From positions 1 through 50,645 of the forward strand of contig NZ_CALFXI010000066.1 in the NCBI RefSeq assembly GCF_937958065.1: a stretch of 50,645 nt of DNA. Direction: 5' to 3'. Below the pieces are notes generated by a model that had not been told where the DNA came from, ran no database searches, and saw nothing but the letters and a program-made list of their open reading frames with translations. The translations under genes and the position numbers were made by a program. Source of the stretch: an uncultured Steroidobacter sp. (GTDB lineage: Bacteria > Pseudomonadota > Gammaproteobacteria > Steroidobacterales > Steroidobacteraceae). Positions 8,091-18,500 of this stretch are shown here, piece by piece (the stretch's first letter is position 1; each line of letters begins with the position of its first letter).

Positions 8091-8846
8091 CTACGGACTC
8101 GCTCGCACGAGCTGCGAAAGGCGCGACGTAACAAGAAAAACATCCGGCCGAGAAAGTCGAATCGGCTCCTGCTCAATGAACGCGGGGAGAGCTTTGGGTT
8201 CGAGCACCCACATCCCTTCAAATGCATTCTTCAATTCGGGAGCCACAAACCAGCCAGGAAATACGAGTGCTCCATAGATGGGCCACTTCTTACCTGTAGA
8301 CTCTTCCAGTGTGCCTCCGAGCCATGCGATCTGCGCCTGTACTTGGCGGATTGGATCCCTGTCTGGTCGCCGACCGCCGACTAGGATCTCTCCGTTGCTA
8401 ATGGTGACGGATGCGTCCGGAGTTGCTTTCGACCAGGTTTTCGTTTCGACGACGAAGATGCCGCGCTCCGAAATGACGACGTGGTCCAGATTGAAATCGC
8501 TACCAGGTACGTCGTGGAGAATCTGTGCGCCGGTCGCACGAAGACGCTCGAGAAACTGGCCGACGGCACGCTCGCCATCCCTCCCCTGCTTCAAGCTCGC
8601 GATCTGCCGTCTGAGCGGAATGATTCGCCATGTAGACCATGCGAGCGCAAGTATTGCTACGCATGTGAAGAGCCACGGCCGACGCGGTGACGCCGTCAGA
8701 TACCCAAACCATTCCATCATCGCCAGGATGGTGAACCCACCGGTGAACCAGAAATAGGAGAACAACTTATCCTCGAACAGACTCTGGATTTCTTCGTCCA
8801 GAGTCTGACCGGGATTTCGCAGCGGCTTTCGCTTCAGGGGAGACAT
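8091..8846 (-). CDS. NERD-domain (nuclease-related) membrane protein, 251 aa
   Basis: Two predicted membrane segments (about residues 30-50, including GGFTILAMMEWFGYL, and 60-76) are followed by a NERD domain: GRDGERAVGQFLERL, HDVPGSDFNLDHVVI, and GIFVVETKTWS, which carries the D...ExK catalytic pattern of restriction-endonuclease-like folds. NERD proteins are predicted nucleases, here probably facing the cytoplasm from the inner membrane. It lies 11 bp after the HD gene and downstream of drmC, so it probably shares the DISARM transcript. A defence or accessory role is inferred from context. Confidence 0.82.
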   Translation of the reverse strand: MSPLKRKPLRNPGQTLDEEIQSLFEDKLFSYFWFTGGFTILAMMEWFGYLTASPRRPWLFTCVAILALAWSTWRIIPLRRQIASLKQGRDGERAVGQFLERLRATGAQILHDVPGSDFNLDHVVISERGIFVVETKTWSKATPDASVTISNGEILVGGRRPDRDPIRQVQAQIAWLGGTLEESTGKKWPIYGALVFPGWFVAPELKNAFEGMWVLEPKALPAFIEQEPIRLSRPDVFLVTSRLSQLVRASP

Positions 8847-8857
8847 GCAGTCGGACC

Positions 8858-9397
8858 TCAGGGTCGTTGCCGATACAGCCTATCGAAACGGCGCTCCAGC
8901 TTCAGGTTTGCGCCACGAATCTGATCGACAACGGCCTTCGCCCAGTCGAAGTACTCGCGCTTACGTTCGATTGTCCAGTCGGCAGGAGGACTGGAAATGA
9001 TATCGCGCAGGTTTGCGATCTTGTCTGCCAGTTTCACGAGTTTGGCGGCCATACTTGCGTTAGCGGCCTTGCTGATTTGAAGGCGCTTGCGCGACCTTTT
9101 CTTCAGCCACTTCGTATCGGTGACTTCCGCTACGACTCCCGCAACCTCATCGCCGAAGTGCCCCCGTAGTTCTTCATAACTTGTCTCGGTGTCCTCGATG
9201 ATGTCGTGCAGAAGCGCCGCCGCCAGCGTCACCGGATCGTCTACATCGCCTTCGTCGCACAGGATGCCCGCAAGTGCGATCGGGTGATTGATATAGGGAG
9301 ACGCAACAGCATCCTTGCGCCGCTGATTCTTATGCTTATGCGCAGCGAATGCTACAGCCCTCAGAAGGAGCGATAACGTGTCGACACGGTCTTTCAT
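8858..9397 (-). CDS. HD-domain phosphohydrolase of the SpoT/MESH1 type, 179 aa
   Basis: The protein has the metal-binding pattern of single-domain (p)ppGpp hydrolases: AAHKHKNQRRKD with the first histidine, YINHPIALAGIL, LLHDIIEDTETSYEEL (the HD pair), and KLADKIANLRDI near the C-terminus. It lacks the synthetase, TGS and ACT domains of SpoT and is the usual length for a small alarmone hydrolase. Related HD enzymes hydrolyse other nucleotides, so the substrate is open. It lies 49 bp after drmC within the run of minus-strand defence genes. A nucleotide-signalling link with DISARM is speculative. Confidence 0.85.
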   Translation of the reverse strand: MKDRVDTLSLLLRAVAFAAHKHKNQRRKDAVASPYINHPIALAGILCDEGDVDDPVTLAAALLHDIIEDTETSYEELRGHFGDEVAGVVAEVTDTKWLKKRSRKRLQISKAANASMAAKLVKLADKIANLRDIISSPPADWTIERKREYFDWAKAVVDQIRGANLKLERRFDRLYRQRP

Positions 9398-9446
9398 GCG
9401 ACGAGCATCAGCGCTCGGAAGTCGCGCGCGAATGATGCACTAGCCT

Positions 9447-10223
9447 TCATCGACCTTCCAACGCCAACCCAGCTTCAATAAGCCCGAGCCACTGCCGGGC
9501 AAGATGAAGTGCGAAAGTTGAGTCCTGAAGGAGCACTCCGCACTCAATGTTCTGCTCCTGCGCACGCCGCGTGAAATTCGCACTCGTGATGAGCGCGCAT
9601 TCGCCGTCTACGACGACGCACTTGGCATGCATGTTGAACCACGGGCGCGGCTTGCACGCCCTCGCATCGTAGTAGAACCGTGGCCGCGGATCGCCGAACG
9701 GCCAGATCTGCATCATGACCTCGCGCACTTTCGCGTCGCCGTACGCAGGCTCATCGGACAGCGCCTCCGTGGTCTGCTCGATGTGAATGAACAGCCGAGC
9801 GTCCACGCCACGGTCGCGCATGGCGATCCACAGTGGCTCGAGTAACGCGCTTCCTTGCGTAAAATCGTAACCCGCGAGAATGACCTGCCGTTGGGCGCGT
9901 TCGAAAAGGGCGCGAAGGACGACCGCTGTATCTCGCGCAGTGGACTTGGTTCTCTCCGGCCCTGACCACACCAGTTCCGGTGCAGGGCGCCTGTTGGCGC
10001 ACCGCTCCGCGAGAACCGCATCAATCATGCTCAAGCACGCGAGAGCGGAGTGACCAGAGAGTGCACCCTCAAGCACATCAAGCTGATGTTGAACACCTTG
10101 ATCCAAAAGGCCCCCACGCGTGAGCGGCATCCTCAGACGATCGGTGGCAATGGCTTCGCGAAGGCGCACCAGGGTTGAATCCGGCACCTTGGAGAGATCG
10201 GCGGCCTTCGGCCTTCTGCTCAC
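9447..10223 (-). CDS. drmC: DISARM DrmC, phospholipase D-like protein
   Basis: A 258-residue protein with one PLD motif near residue 200, MHAKCVVVDG followed by ITSANFT, the HxKx4D signature of the phospholipase D/nuclease superfamily. DrmC is the PLD-family member of DISARM. Its start overlaps the drmB stop by 4 bp (ATGA) and it is the last core gene of the operon. One HKD motif per chain implies action as a dimer. Earlier work on DISARM reports drmC as not always essential for protection. Confidence 0.9.
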   Translation of the reverse strand: MSRRPKAADLSKVPDSTLVRLREAIATDRLRMPLTRGGLLDQGVQHQLDVLEGALSGHSALACLSMIDAVLAERCANRRPAPELVWSGPERTKSTARDTAVVLRALFERAQRQVILAGYDFTQGSALLEPLWIAMRDRGVDARLFIHIEQTTEALSDEPAYGDAKVREVMMQIWPFGDPRPRFYYDARACKPRPWFNMHAKCVVVDGECALITSANFTRRAQEQNIECGVLLQDSTFALHLARQWLGLIEAGLALEGR

Positions 10224-12106
10224 GGCCGTTCCCTAAAAAACGCGAGCTCAGGATTATTCCCGATCGTCGGCACGAGAAGCGCTCGATCGAGAAAGCGATT
10301 GAACCATTCGCACGAGCATTCAGCGATGTAGAGACAGCCATGGCACGCCGCGCCTTCGCTGCGGCGTTCGCTCGATGCGTGTTCCGGATCGTGCGCCGCA
10401 CAGACCGGATCATTCGAGCACAAGCGACCTAAGTCCCATGCTTCGCGCAAGTGATGTCGCAGATTCCGACCCTCTTCGACGAGACCGCCCAAAGTACCTT
10501 CGCTGCCCGTCGTACCGGTTCCTAAAAGCACTGCAGCCATCGCGGGCTCACCATCGCTTCCAGGATGAGAATAGATGCGCTCACGAATTGCACTCGCGGC
10601 GTATCCGCACTCGAGACTAATCGCCGTCAGTAACAGATGCGAAAGGGTGTGAAGCAGATAGAAACGGGCCCCCGGGAAGTCTCCTCGCTGCTCCAGTTCG
10701 TATGCATGCATCAATTGACGCGTGCGTTCGACTACAGCAGGACGCCGCTCCCATTCGCGTACCGCGCCTTCGTCTAACTCAACGAAGATTCCCTCACCTC
10801 GCACCTCAGCAGCAGGCAACCACTTCTGATTGCCATTGGGCAACATCAGCGCTGCCGGCTTGTGTCGAACCTTCTCGAAGTCAAACTCGCCTTGGAGGTT
10901 GCTGCTGATCGAGTCCAGACGACTGAAGCTCACTTGCACGCGTATCTCGCGCATTTCGGGAATCACAATGAGCCTGCGCACGCCCTTCGGCAAATCAATG
11001 CGCGAGGACGGCACACGAAACGCAGCGAACTGAACGCCAGGTTCCGGCTCGTTGCCCGGTTTCTCTTCCGGCGCACTGACGATCCGCTCGAACTCAACCG
11101 TGCGAAGTGGACGTTCGGAGTCTTCAGCGCCAGCCGTGCGCTGCTTCTCGATCGCAGCGAGGATCTCGTCGGGGGCGAATCCTTTGAAGGCAGAGGCCAG
11201 CGTGTCTTGCAACTCGAGCAGCATCTTCAGCTGATCGATGGTTTGCACTTTGTGCACGAGCTTCCACACTTCGAGCTCACGTACTCGCGTACTTAGGACG
11301 CTCTCTTCTGCGGGTGGCAAGCGCAGCGCACTCACCACCTGCGAGAAGTAGGCGTCAGACGCGGTGCGCACGAGAAGCTCGAACTTCTGATCGCAGTCTT
11401 CGTTTGCTGCTCGGCCGCCCAGCCATGGACGATCACCCGAACAAGGATAAATAGGCAGACGCGCATTTGACATTGGTTGCGATGCGCCGCAATTGACGCA
11501 GCGTGCGCGGATGCGCGCAAGGTCACCGGTCGCGCCTTCCTCCAATCGCAAGTCCGGCCGCTCGCAGATTCCTTCCTTTCTTTCTCGGTGGATGAAATGA
11601 GTCCACGGGAAGTCCGACAGGTGACCTCGACTGCACGCGGCGACGAATCGCACAGGAACCGCTCGCGAGGTCTTGTTGCTCGTGCATTGATGCCGATAGC
11701 GGCCCTTGTGTAGTTCGAATTGGTCGCCTGCGCGCGCGAGCCGGTTGCAGCCCTGGCAAACGAACCAACGAGGAAACTCGAGCGCCCGCACACCGACCGT
11801 CGGCAGTGCGTCGCGCATCTCGCATTCCGGCGGCTTTCTGAAGTAATCAGTCGGAGCCAAATCGAGATCCGGATGCAATGCGCGCAAGCGCGGAAGTAGT
11901 GAGCGCCGCAGACGCGCGTCATCGAGCGCCACCCACTTCCCGTCGGGCCATCCCCAATGATCGAGACCTCCGATGACTACGGCGCGGTCGACAAGATCGA
12001 CCATGGCGCCCGGGCCGAACGTCGTCACCAGTTGGCTTTGGCGAATCTCACCGTCCGCTCTCGGCGGGGGAGCTGAAGAAACACTCCGTTTACGTCTAGC
12101 TGCCAT
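10220..12106 (-). CDS. drmB: DISARM DrmB (DUF1998-containing protein)
   Basis: A 628-residue protein, beginning with an arginine/serine-rich tail then IRQSQLVTTFGPGAMVDL, a typical DrmB opening. It carries several cysteine groups (FVCQGCNRLAR; CVNCGAS; ACHGCLYIAECSCEWFNR), likely structural zinc sites; the last is the DUF1998 signature, with HTLSHLLLTAI before it. DrmB partners the DrmA helicase in a DNA-bound complex needed for phage restriction. It starts 1 bp after the drmA stop and overlaps drmC by 4 bp. Confidence 0.92.
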   Translation of the reverse strand: MAARRKRSVSSAPPPRADGEIRQSQLVTTFGPGAMVDLVDRAVVIGGLDHWGWPDGKWVALDDARLRRSLLPRLRALHPDLDLAPTDYFRKPPECEMRDALPTVGVRALEFPRWFVCQGCNRLARAGDQFELHKGRYRHQCTSNKTSRAVPVRFVAACSRGHLSDFPWTHFIHRERKEGICERPDLRLEEGATGDLARIRARCVNCGASQPMSNARLPIYPCSGDRPWLGGRAANEDCDQKFELLVRTASDAYFSQVVSALRLPPAEESVLSTRVRELEVWKLVHKVQTIDQLKMLLELQDTLASAFKGFAPDEILAAIEKQRTAGAEDSERPLRTVEFERIVSAPEEKPGNEPEPGVQFAAFRVPSSRIDLPKGVRRLIVIPEMREIRVQVSFSRLDSISSNLQGEFDFEKVRHKPAALMLPNGNQKWLPAAEVRGEGIFVELDEGAVREWERRPAVVERTRQLMHAYELEQRGDFPGARFYLLHTLSHLLLTAISLECGYAASAIRERIYSHPGSDGEPAMAAVLLGTGTTGSEGTLGGLVEEGRNLRHHLREAWDLGRLCSNDPVCAAHDPEHASSERRSEGAACHGCLYIAECSCEWFNRFLDRALLVPTIGNNPELAFFRERP

Positions 12107-12107
12107 G

Positions 12108-15100
12108 CTATCTCTCGTCCAGTTGCTTCAGCCGAACCCAGACATGCACGGAAGGCTCGACATCACGCATCGAGGTCGGTGCAAGAAACTCACGCTCATG
12201 CCGGTCGCCAGGTGGATCATCCGTTGCCGTGTAGAGCAACCACTTGCCGGCTGCCCTCTTGCCGTCGTACTCGCTGTACTGGCGTGTCGCTGCGCCCTTG
12301 ATAGCTTCATCGACAACGCGTTCCCACGCATCGAGGAACCTCTTGCCGCGACGTGATACATAGTCCTTGAGCCGATTCTCAGCCTCCTTGTCGCGAAAGT
12401 GACGGTGATTTCCTGCGCGATTGACGAGTTTCTCGAGGACTCGTTCGGCGGCAGAGCGCTTCGCATGGAGCTCCATCACGCCCGTCGGCGGTCCCATGCC
12501 TTCGACACTGTGTCGGATCATCGACAGGAGTGTTCCTACCAACCCTCGGTCCAGCGTCTGGTGACTGTACGGCGTGACGCTCGTCGCTTCGACCTCGCGA
12601 TAGAAGCTCTCGTGATAGGCATGGAAACGCTCATAGTGCGAACGGTCGCGCGGTCGCATGACGTGAAGACACGTCACGACCAGCCCGGGGTACGACCGCC
12701 CGACGCGGCTCGTCGCCTGGATGTACTCGCTCGTGGTCTTCGGCTGACCGGCGACCACCATCAGTCCAAGCCGGTCGATGTCGAGGCCCACCGAGATCAT
12801 GTTCGATGCAAGCACGACATCGACCGGTCGACCATCCTTATTAACGTGCCGTTCCGCAAGCCGTGCTTTCGTCTCCTTCACGCGCTCGGTGCTTTCGCGC
12901 GAGGTGAGCTCCGCGGGCTCTCGCAAGTTGCGATTGGCCGCCCAGGGATGATCGCCCGCGAAGTCGTGAGGTCGCTTCTCATCCGCGAAGTGCGCGACAC
13001 GATTGCGCACTTCATCGTCCACCAATCGACGCATGCCGCCGAGCTCGCGCAGACTGTTGAAGTAGCCCACGAGCGTCATGTACGGGTCGCCCGGCTGCTT
13101 AGCCTCTCCCTTCGGATCGAAGTTCTTTTGAGCTGCCGCGAGCAACGCTGCGTAGGTGCGTACGGAAACCGCACGCAATGCGCGGCCGGGCGCACCGACG
13201 CCGACATAGAGTCGTCCAGGTCGCTGGTCGAGCGGTGCAGGCCTCGCGAAAAAGTTGTCGCCTTCGTCGATACCGCGCGGCGGGAACAGTGCCATGTCAC
13301 GCCCGAACAGGGCTCGGATCTGTTCTCGCGCACGACGCACCGTTGCTGTCGAGCACACGACCTTCGGTAGGCGCGCCACTCCATCCACCGTCCGCTCGCT
13401 CAAGTAGTCGATAGCCGCTTCGTATAGGCCCACCATGGTGCCGAGTGGACCACTGATCAGGTGCAACTCGTCCTGAATGATGAGCTCAGGGGGCAACAAC
13501 CCTTCCGGCAGCCGAATCGCATCACTTGGAATATCGTGCATGACGCCGAACGCGCGCCTGCCTTTCAGATGCGTCACTCTGCCGAAGAGCATTCCGGCCT
13601 CGCCGCGCCAGGGGAGCATCGCGAATTTATCTACGGTCGCGACGATGAAATCGGGCAGCTCCTGATAGATCTGCTCATCGACAAACAGCACCGGCAAGCC
13701 CTGAGCGGGCCGCTTCTGTTCCGTGAACAGGCAGTCGGTCTTCGCGCAGTAGACGACGGCACGCGTGAACTTCGTCTTGCTGGGCGCACCTTCTTCGTCG
13801 ACGAGCTTGATGTTCTCGATGCGGATCGGCTCGCCGCACCAGGGACATCTCGTTAATGGAAACGGCGATTCCTCGCGGGCACTTGCAAAGTCGTTGAGTG
13901 CTGCATGCACTTCCTTGAGCCGGTTCGCGGTGGCTCCTCGGCCCACCCACAACCCGATTGCAAAACGCGTATTGCCGAGTCGCCTCGGGTCGCGGCGTCG
14001 CAATTCTTCGAGTGCACAGATCAGCGTCGCCGCACGCCCGAGCTGATCGAGCGTGAGCAGTCGCAACGTATAGCGCAGGATCACCGCCACACCACGGCCT
14101 TCATCCTGTCGGCTCTTACCGCGCAGACGCCGCAAAAGCAGCGTGAATGCGACGAGCCCCAAATACGCTTCCGTCTTGCCGCCGCCCGTCGGAAAGTAAA
14201 TGAGGTCCGCAATCGCGCGGTCCGCATGCTTCGGATCGGTAAGACTCGGCAGGCTCATCAGGAGGAATGCAAGCTGGAACGGTCGCCACTCGGGCGTGCG
14301 TCCCTCCACATAGCGCGGATCTTCACGCTGCTTATCGGCCTGAAGCGCAGCGACGTACATGGCTTGGTTCGCCAGCCGAAACGCATCGCGAACAACTTCG
14401 TCGCTTTCGAGGATCTTCATGCCCTCGCGAATTCGCGCCAGGGCGATGTCCGCCTTCTTCACCAACTGATCCCGCGTTTCCTCGAGACTCGGCCGTTCGA
14501 GCGCTTGATAGCGCTGCCGCTCGATCCAACGTCCGTACTCCGCGGGCAATGACTCGAGCGCGCGCGCGAGCCCTTGTCCGTCGAGCTTGCCGAGATCGGC
14601 CATGCCGAGCGTGAGCCCTTCGACGCGGCGATGCTCGACATCGGGTACTTCGTGACAAGGCACTTGTGTCGTGGCGAGCGTGCGCACCTTGCCGTCGGCC
14701 TCGACGACGGGCGGACGGATGCTGGTGTTGTGGCCCACCGCCCATTCCTTGTGTTCCCGAAAAAGTAGCGCGAGCACGCGAGGATCATCGTCGCTCGGCG
14801 CCTCTTCACCGCGGCGGTTTGGCCGTGCGAGGAAACCGCGCGCGTAGTGCAGCTTCATCCGCACTTGAAAGACGAAGAGCTCGTCCGGCGCTTGCTCCTC
14901 GCCTTGCCGATCGTTCACGAGCCACACGCTCAACACGCGTGCGTCACTGCCGAGGCCTTCCATAGATGTCGAGCGCAACTCGCCGACGATCGTGAGACCA
15001 ACCGACTCCGGCACGACGACACCAGGTGATCGAAGTTTCTTTGGATCAAGCGGCACGCTGAGGCGAATCGGACCACGCGGCACGCGCTTCCAGCCCGTTC

Positions 15101-15524
15101 GCTTTTTGTCTTCTGTGTCTTCTGCGATGTCGATTGGATCGTAGTCCGCATACGTGAGCTCGACATCGATGACATCTTCGCCGCTGCTAGGCGCAGGCGG
15201 GAGATACACGCTCAAGCCCATGGAGGCCGGAAAACGAATCGGTCGCGCCGGCTCGGGCTCGGCCGCGCCTGCATCCTCTGCCTGGCTGTCGCTGCCGGCG
15301 CCGAGCTCACCGCCGTGCGACTCGAGATCCTCCTTGTCCGGAATGCGTCGCGCCTGCGGCGCCAGAAAGCCGGTGAAGTACCATCGTGAGGGCGGCATCG
15401 GCAGCACCTCAGTAGAAGCATGCACCTGCTCCGCCGTGACGCGAGGTTGACCGAGTGCGAACGGGCCAATCAGATCCGCTTCCAGCGCGGCAAGCAGATT
15501 GGTGCGGACATCCGCTGGCTTCAT
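12108..15524 (-). CDS. drmA: DISARM DrmA, superfamily 2 helicase
   Basis: An 1138-residue helicase. Motif I is FPTGGGKTEAYLG near residue 440; motif II is IIQDELHLISG near residue 680 (DELH in place of DEAH); motif III is CSTATVRRA. The C-terminal RecA-like lobe has VGLDIDRLGLMVVAG and IQATSRVGRSYPG (motif VI). A conserved CPWCGEPI zinc-ribbon segment precedes motif II. DrmA with DrmB forms the core DISARM complex that binds and translocates on invading DNA. The start overlaps the drmMI stop by 4 bp. Confidence 0.93.
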   Translation of the reverse strand: MKPADVRTNLLAALEADLIGPFALGQPRVTAEQVHASTEVLPMPPSRWYFTGFLAPQARRIPDKEDLESHGGELGAGSDSQAEDAGAAEPEPARPIRFPASMGLSVYLPPAPSSGEDVIDVELTYADYDPIDIAEDTEDKKRTGWKRVPRGPIRLSVPLDPKKLRSPGVVVPESVGLTIVGELRSTSMEGLGSDARVLSVWLVNDRQGEEQAPDELFVFQVRMKLHYARGFLARPNRRGEEAPSDDDPRVLALLFREHKEWAVGHNTSIRPPVVEADGKVRTLATTQVPCHEVPDVEHRRVEGLTLGMADLGKLDGQGLARALESLPAEYGRWIERQRYQALERPSLEETRDQLVKKADIALARIREGMKILESDEVVRDAFRLANQAMYVAALQADKQREDPRYVEGRTPEWRPFQLAFLLMSLPSLTDPKHADRAIADLIYFPTGGGKTEAYLGLVAFTLLLRRLRGKSRQDEGRGVAVILRYTLRLLTLDQLGRAATLICALEELRRRDPRRLGNTRFAIGLWVGRGATANRLKEVHAALNDFASAREESPFPLTRCPWCGEPIRIENIKLVDEEGAPSKTKFTRAVVYCAKTDCLFTEQKRPAQGLPVLFVDEQIYQELPDFIVATVDKFAMLPWRGEAGMLFGRVTHLKGRRAFGVMHDIPSDAIRLPEGLLPPELIIQDELHLISGPLGTMVGLYEAAIDYLSERTVDGVARLPKVVCSTATVRRAREQIRALFGRDMALFPPRGIDEGDNFFARPAPLDQRPGRLYVGVGAPGRALRAVSVRTYAALLAAAQKNFDPKGEAKQPGDPYMTLVGYFNSLRELGGMRRLVDDEVRNRVAHFADEKRPHDFAGDHPWAANRNLREPAELTSRESTERVKETKARLAERHVNKDGRPVDVVLASNMISVGLDIDRLGLMVVAGQPKTTSEYIQATSRVGRSYPGLVVTCLHVMRPRDRSHYERFHAYHESFYREVEATSVTPYSHQTLDRGLVGTLLSMIRHSVEGMGPPTGVMELHAKRSAAERVLEKLVNRAGNHRHFRDKEAENRLKDYVSRRGKRFLDAWERVVDEAIKGAATRQYSEYDGKRAAGKWLLYTATDDPPGDRHEREFLAPTSMRDVEPSVHVWVRLKQLDER

Positions 15525-18500
15525 CGTTCTTCTCCTTCGGCGGCATCGAACAGCAATTGCGATTGAGCGATCGCCGCGTTCGCGGTTTCTTTCTTGACGC
15601 GCTTGGACGTGGCCTTCTTCTTAGGCGTCGCGGTCGCGGGCCCCAAGCGTTTTTCTTCCTCAGCGCGTTGTGCGTTCAGTACGAACAACCGGTCGATGAC
15701 AATGTCCTGGAAGCGCTCGAGTGCCCGTTGCTCATCGGCACTCTTCGGGCAGAACGGCGGCACCTCGATATCTCTCCAGCCGTATGCGTCCAGCACCGCG
15801 CGATCCATGGCTTCGTGCAGCTCACGAAGTTTCAAGATGCGCGAATCGTCGCACGTTGGATCCTTCAGACGATTGTAGGTTTGCGTGAGCCCTTGATTCG
15901 TGTCGATCATGTACTGCGCGCGCTCAATGTAGAGGCGCTCGCCGATGTGCTCGAGCGAGTTAAGCACGGTGTGCGGGGCGGTCTGCGGAAACGGAAACGT
16001 TTGGAAGCAATCGCTCGCCGTATAGCGCAACGTCCCTTGAAGCGACGATGAGAGTAGGCGCGCCCACGCCTCATGGACTCTTGACTGCAGCACAGCAAAC
16101 CCTGTGTACGAGCACAACGCAACCACACAAAGCTGCTCACTGAATATTCGGCTTGTGGGCTGAAAAGAGAAGCAGAGATGCTTAGTGACACGCGATGTAA
16201 CAAGACATCGCCCGAGCCTGCCTATCGCTTCTCTCATCCGCGTTTGAGGCTCCCCGAAACGCCACCATCGCTCTCGGTACGCAGCCCGCCTATTCCTGTC
16301 TCTTTCAGGTTTCACTCGCGATTTAACTATCTCCAACAGATCTGGCCAACGCGCTGCTTCCGTGAGATCCATCACATCGAAGCTTATGACATAGCGCTCG
16401 TGTTCCTGGCGGGGATTCGTATTGACTTCGTGCCCGCCGAGGTACGGGAAGATTCGATGGCTATTGTTTTCACTCGCCGCAAGGAGCCGATCCTTCTCTG
16501 CCGGCGTGAGCACAAATCCGGTGCCGAGAATGAGGCTGCCCACAAAACATACGCCATCGTTTGCATCGAGGACATGTGGATTCGTTCGTTCGAGCTCAGC
16601 TTGAAGTTGCGAATTGATGCACGAGACCGGTTGATCATTCAGACGTCGATCTTTTGCAAACTCGATCGGGCGTCCTTTTGCGATGGTCAATATCGAAACG
16701 CTGACCGAGGCGTCTCCTGGCCATTCCATCGACTGGATAGCATCATAGATCTGCAGCTTCTTCTTCGTGAGCAGATACTGCAGCCCAGTCTGGCGCGTAT
16801 CTCCTTGGGCAATGGTGTTGGTTGCAATGAATCCAAATGCCCCATTCGTCCCGATCAATGACTCCGCTCGAAGTAGAAAGTGTGCGCACAGATCAAACTT
16901 TCCAGACGTACTCTCATACGTCTCTTGTAGCCACTGCACGTAGCCGGATCCGAGCCGTTCCGTGATGTACGCTACGCCCATGAACGGCGGGTTCCCCACG
17001 AAGGCATCTACGTATGCGGTTCCAGTTAGCTGGCCTTGCTGGAGCGGATCTGGGCGCTCCCGAAAGAACACCTCAGGCAACTCGAGTTGCCAATGAAACG
17101 GCGCATGCTTGCCGCGAATCTCACGCGACCATCCCTCGACGACGGCTTTGCTCTGATCGTCTCCCGACAACCAGGTTTCAACCACCGCGCGTCGACGCTG
17201 GCGCTCCTGTTCGCGGGCCTTTGGCTTGTCCGCCGCGAAGAACGCACCGACACATGCATCGGCAACGAGTTTCACACGATCCATGGCAAGGTCCGCGAGC
17301 TCCAGCAAGCGCCGCTTCTCGCGCTGCGCCGCTTCGCTATCATCGTCCGCCAGCTTCTGAATGGCGTCACGGTGCTCGCGGACTTCGAGCAGCACTTGAT
17401 CGACGAGCGGCGCAATCGTCGGCACTTGCTTTTCCGGCGACCAGTGAAAGGCGCGAATCTGTTCGAGATCGAGGCCGACGAGCGAATCGCCATGCCGCAG
17501 CACGTGATCTAGAAACGTGAAGGGCTTGTCGACGCTCAACGTCTCCAGCCAGAGCGAGAGCTTCGCAAGCTCCACGGCGGCTGCGTTCTTATCGACGCCA
17601 TAGAGACATCGCTCCGCGACCAGACGCTTCGCATACAGCAACGGCTCGCCATGTCGTTCGATCATGACGGGCAGATCGCCGCTGCGTCGCCAGGCTTCGA
17701 CGATTTGCTCGCCCAAGAATCGGCACGCTTCGACAAGGAACGCGCCGGAGCCCATCGCCGGATCGCAGATCTTCAACTGCAGGATGCGATCAGCTGTGGG
17801 CGCTTCGCCCAGACACGCAAGTATTGGTTCGAGCGTGCGACGAACGACGCGCTCTGAGAGCGAACGCGGCGTGTAGTGGCTGCCCGTGCTGCGGCGAGAG
17901 GCAGTCGGCTGCAACACGAGCTGACCGGCGCGGGCGCGATTGCGAAGCTGCCGCTGCTTGCCGCTCAAACCGGCGATCGCATCAGCGGCGGAATCGTCGT
18001 CGGCATGCTCCGCCAGCGCGGCGAGGACATTCTTGATCGTGGCGGCGGAAACCTCGCAACGATCCTGCAGCAGTTTCTTCTGCTCCTGCTTGCTCGCGCG
18101 GCGCAGCTCGCGCACCTCGACCCACACACCGTTCTTGCCGAGTCGGACGGCGGGTCCTGCGACCGTCTGCACGCGATAGCCCATCAGCGACTCATACACA
18201 GCGCCGATCTGCTCGACAGAGAGATCGCGATAGCTCAAGCGCTGCCCATCGAGCACAATCAGCCCATGCAGCACGTCGTAAATCGTCTTGTCATCGATCG
18301 AGGGCAGCAGCACCTGCGCGCGATCCTTGGCGCGATGCACCGCTGCTGTCCAATCCGGTAAGCCGCCTTCGAGAAATGGATAGGCGCTCGGATCGAACAA
18401 CTTGCCCTGTCGCGCCGGCAGATGGAGCGTGCCGTGACGCACGCCGCAATGGATTGCTCTGAACAATGCGCTCAACGCGCCGTAGGCGCCAAAGCGATGA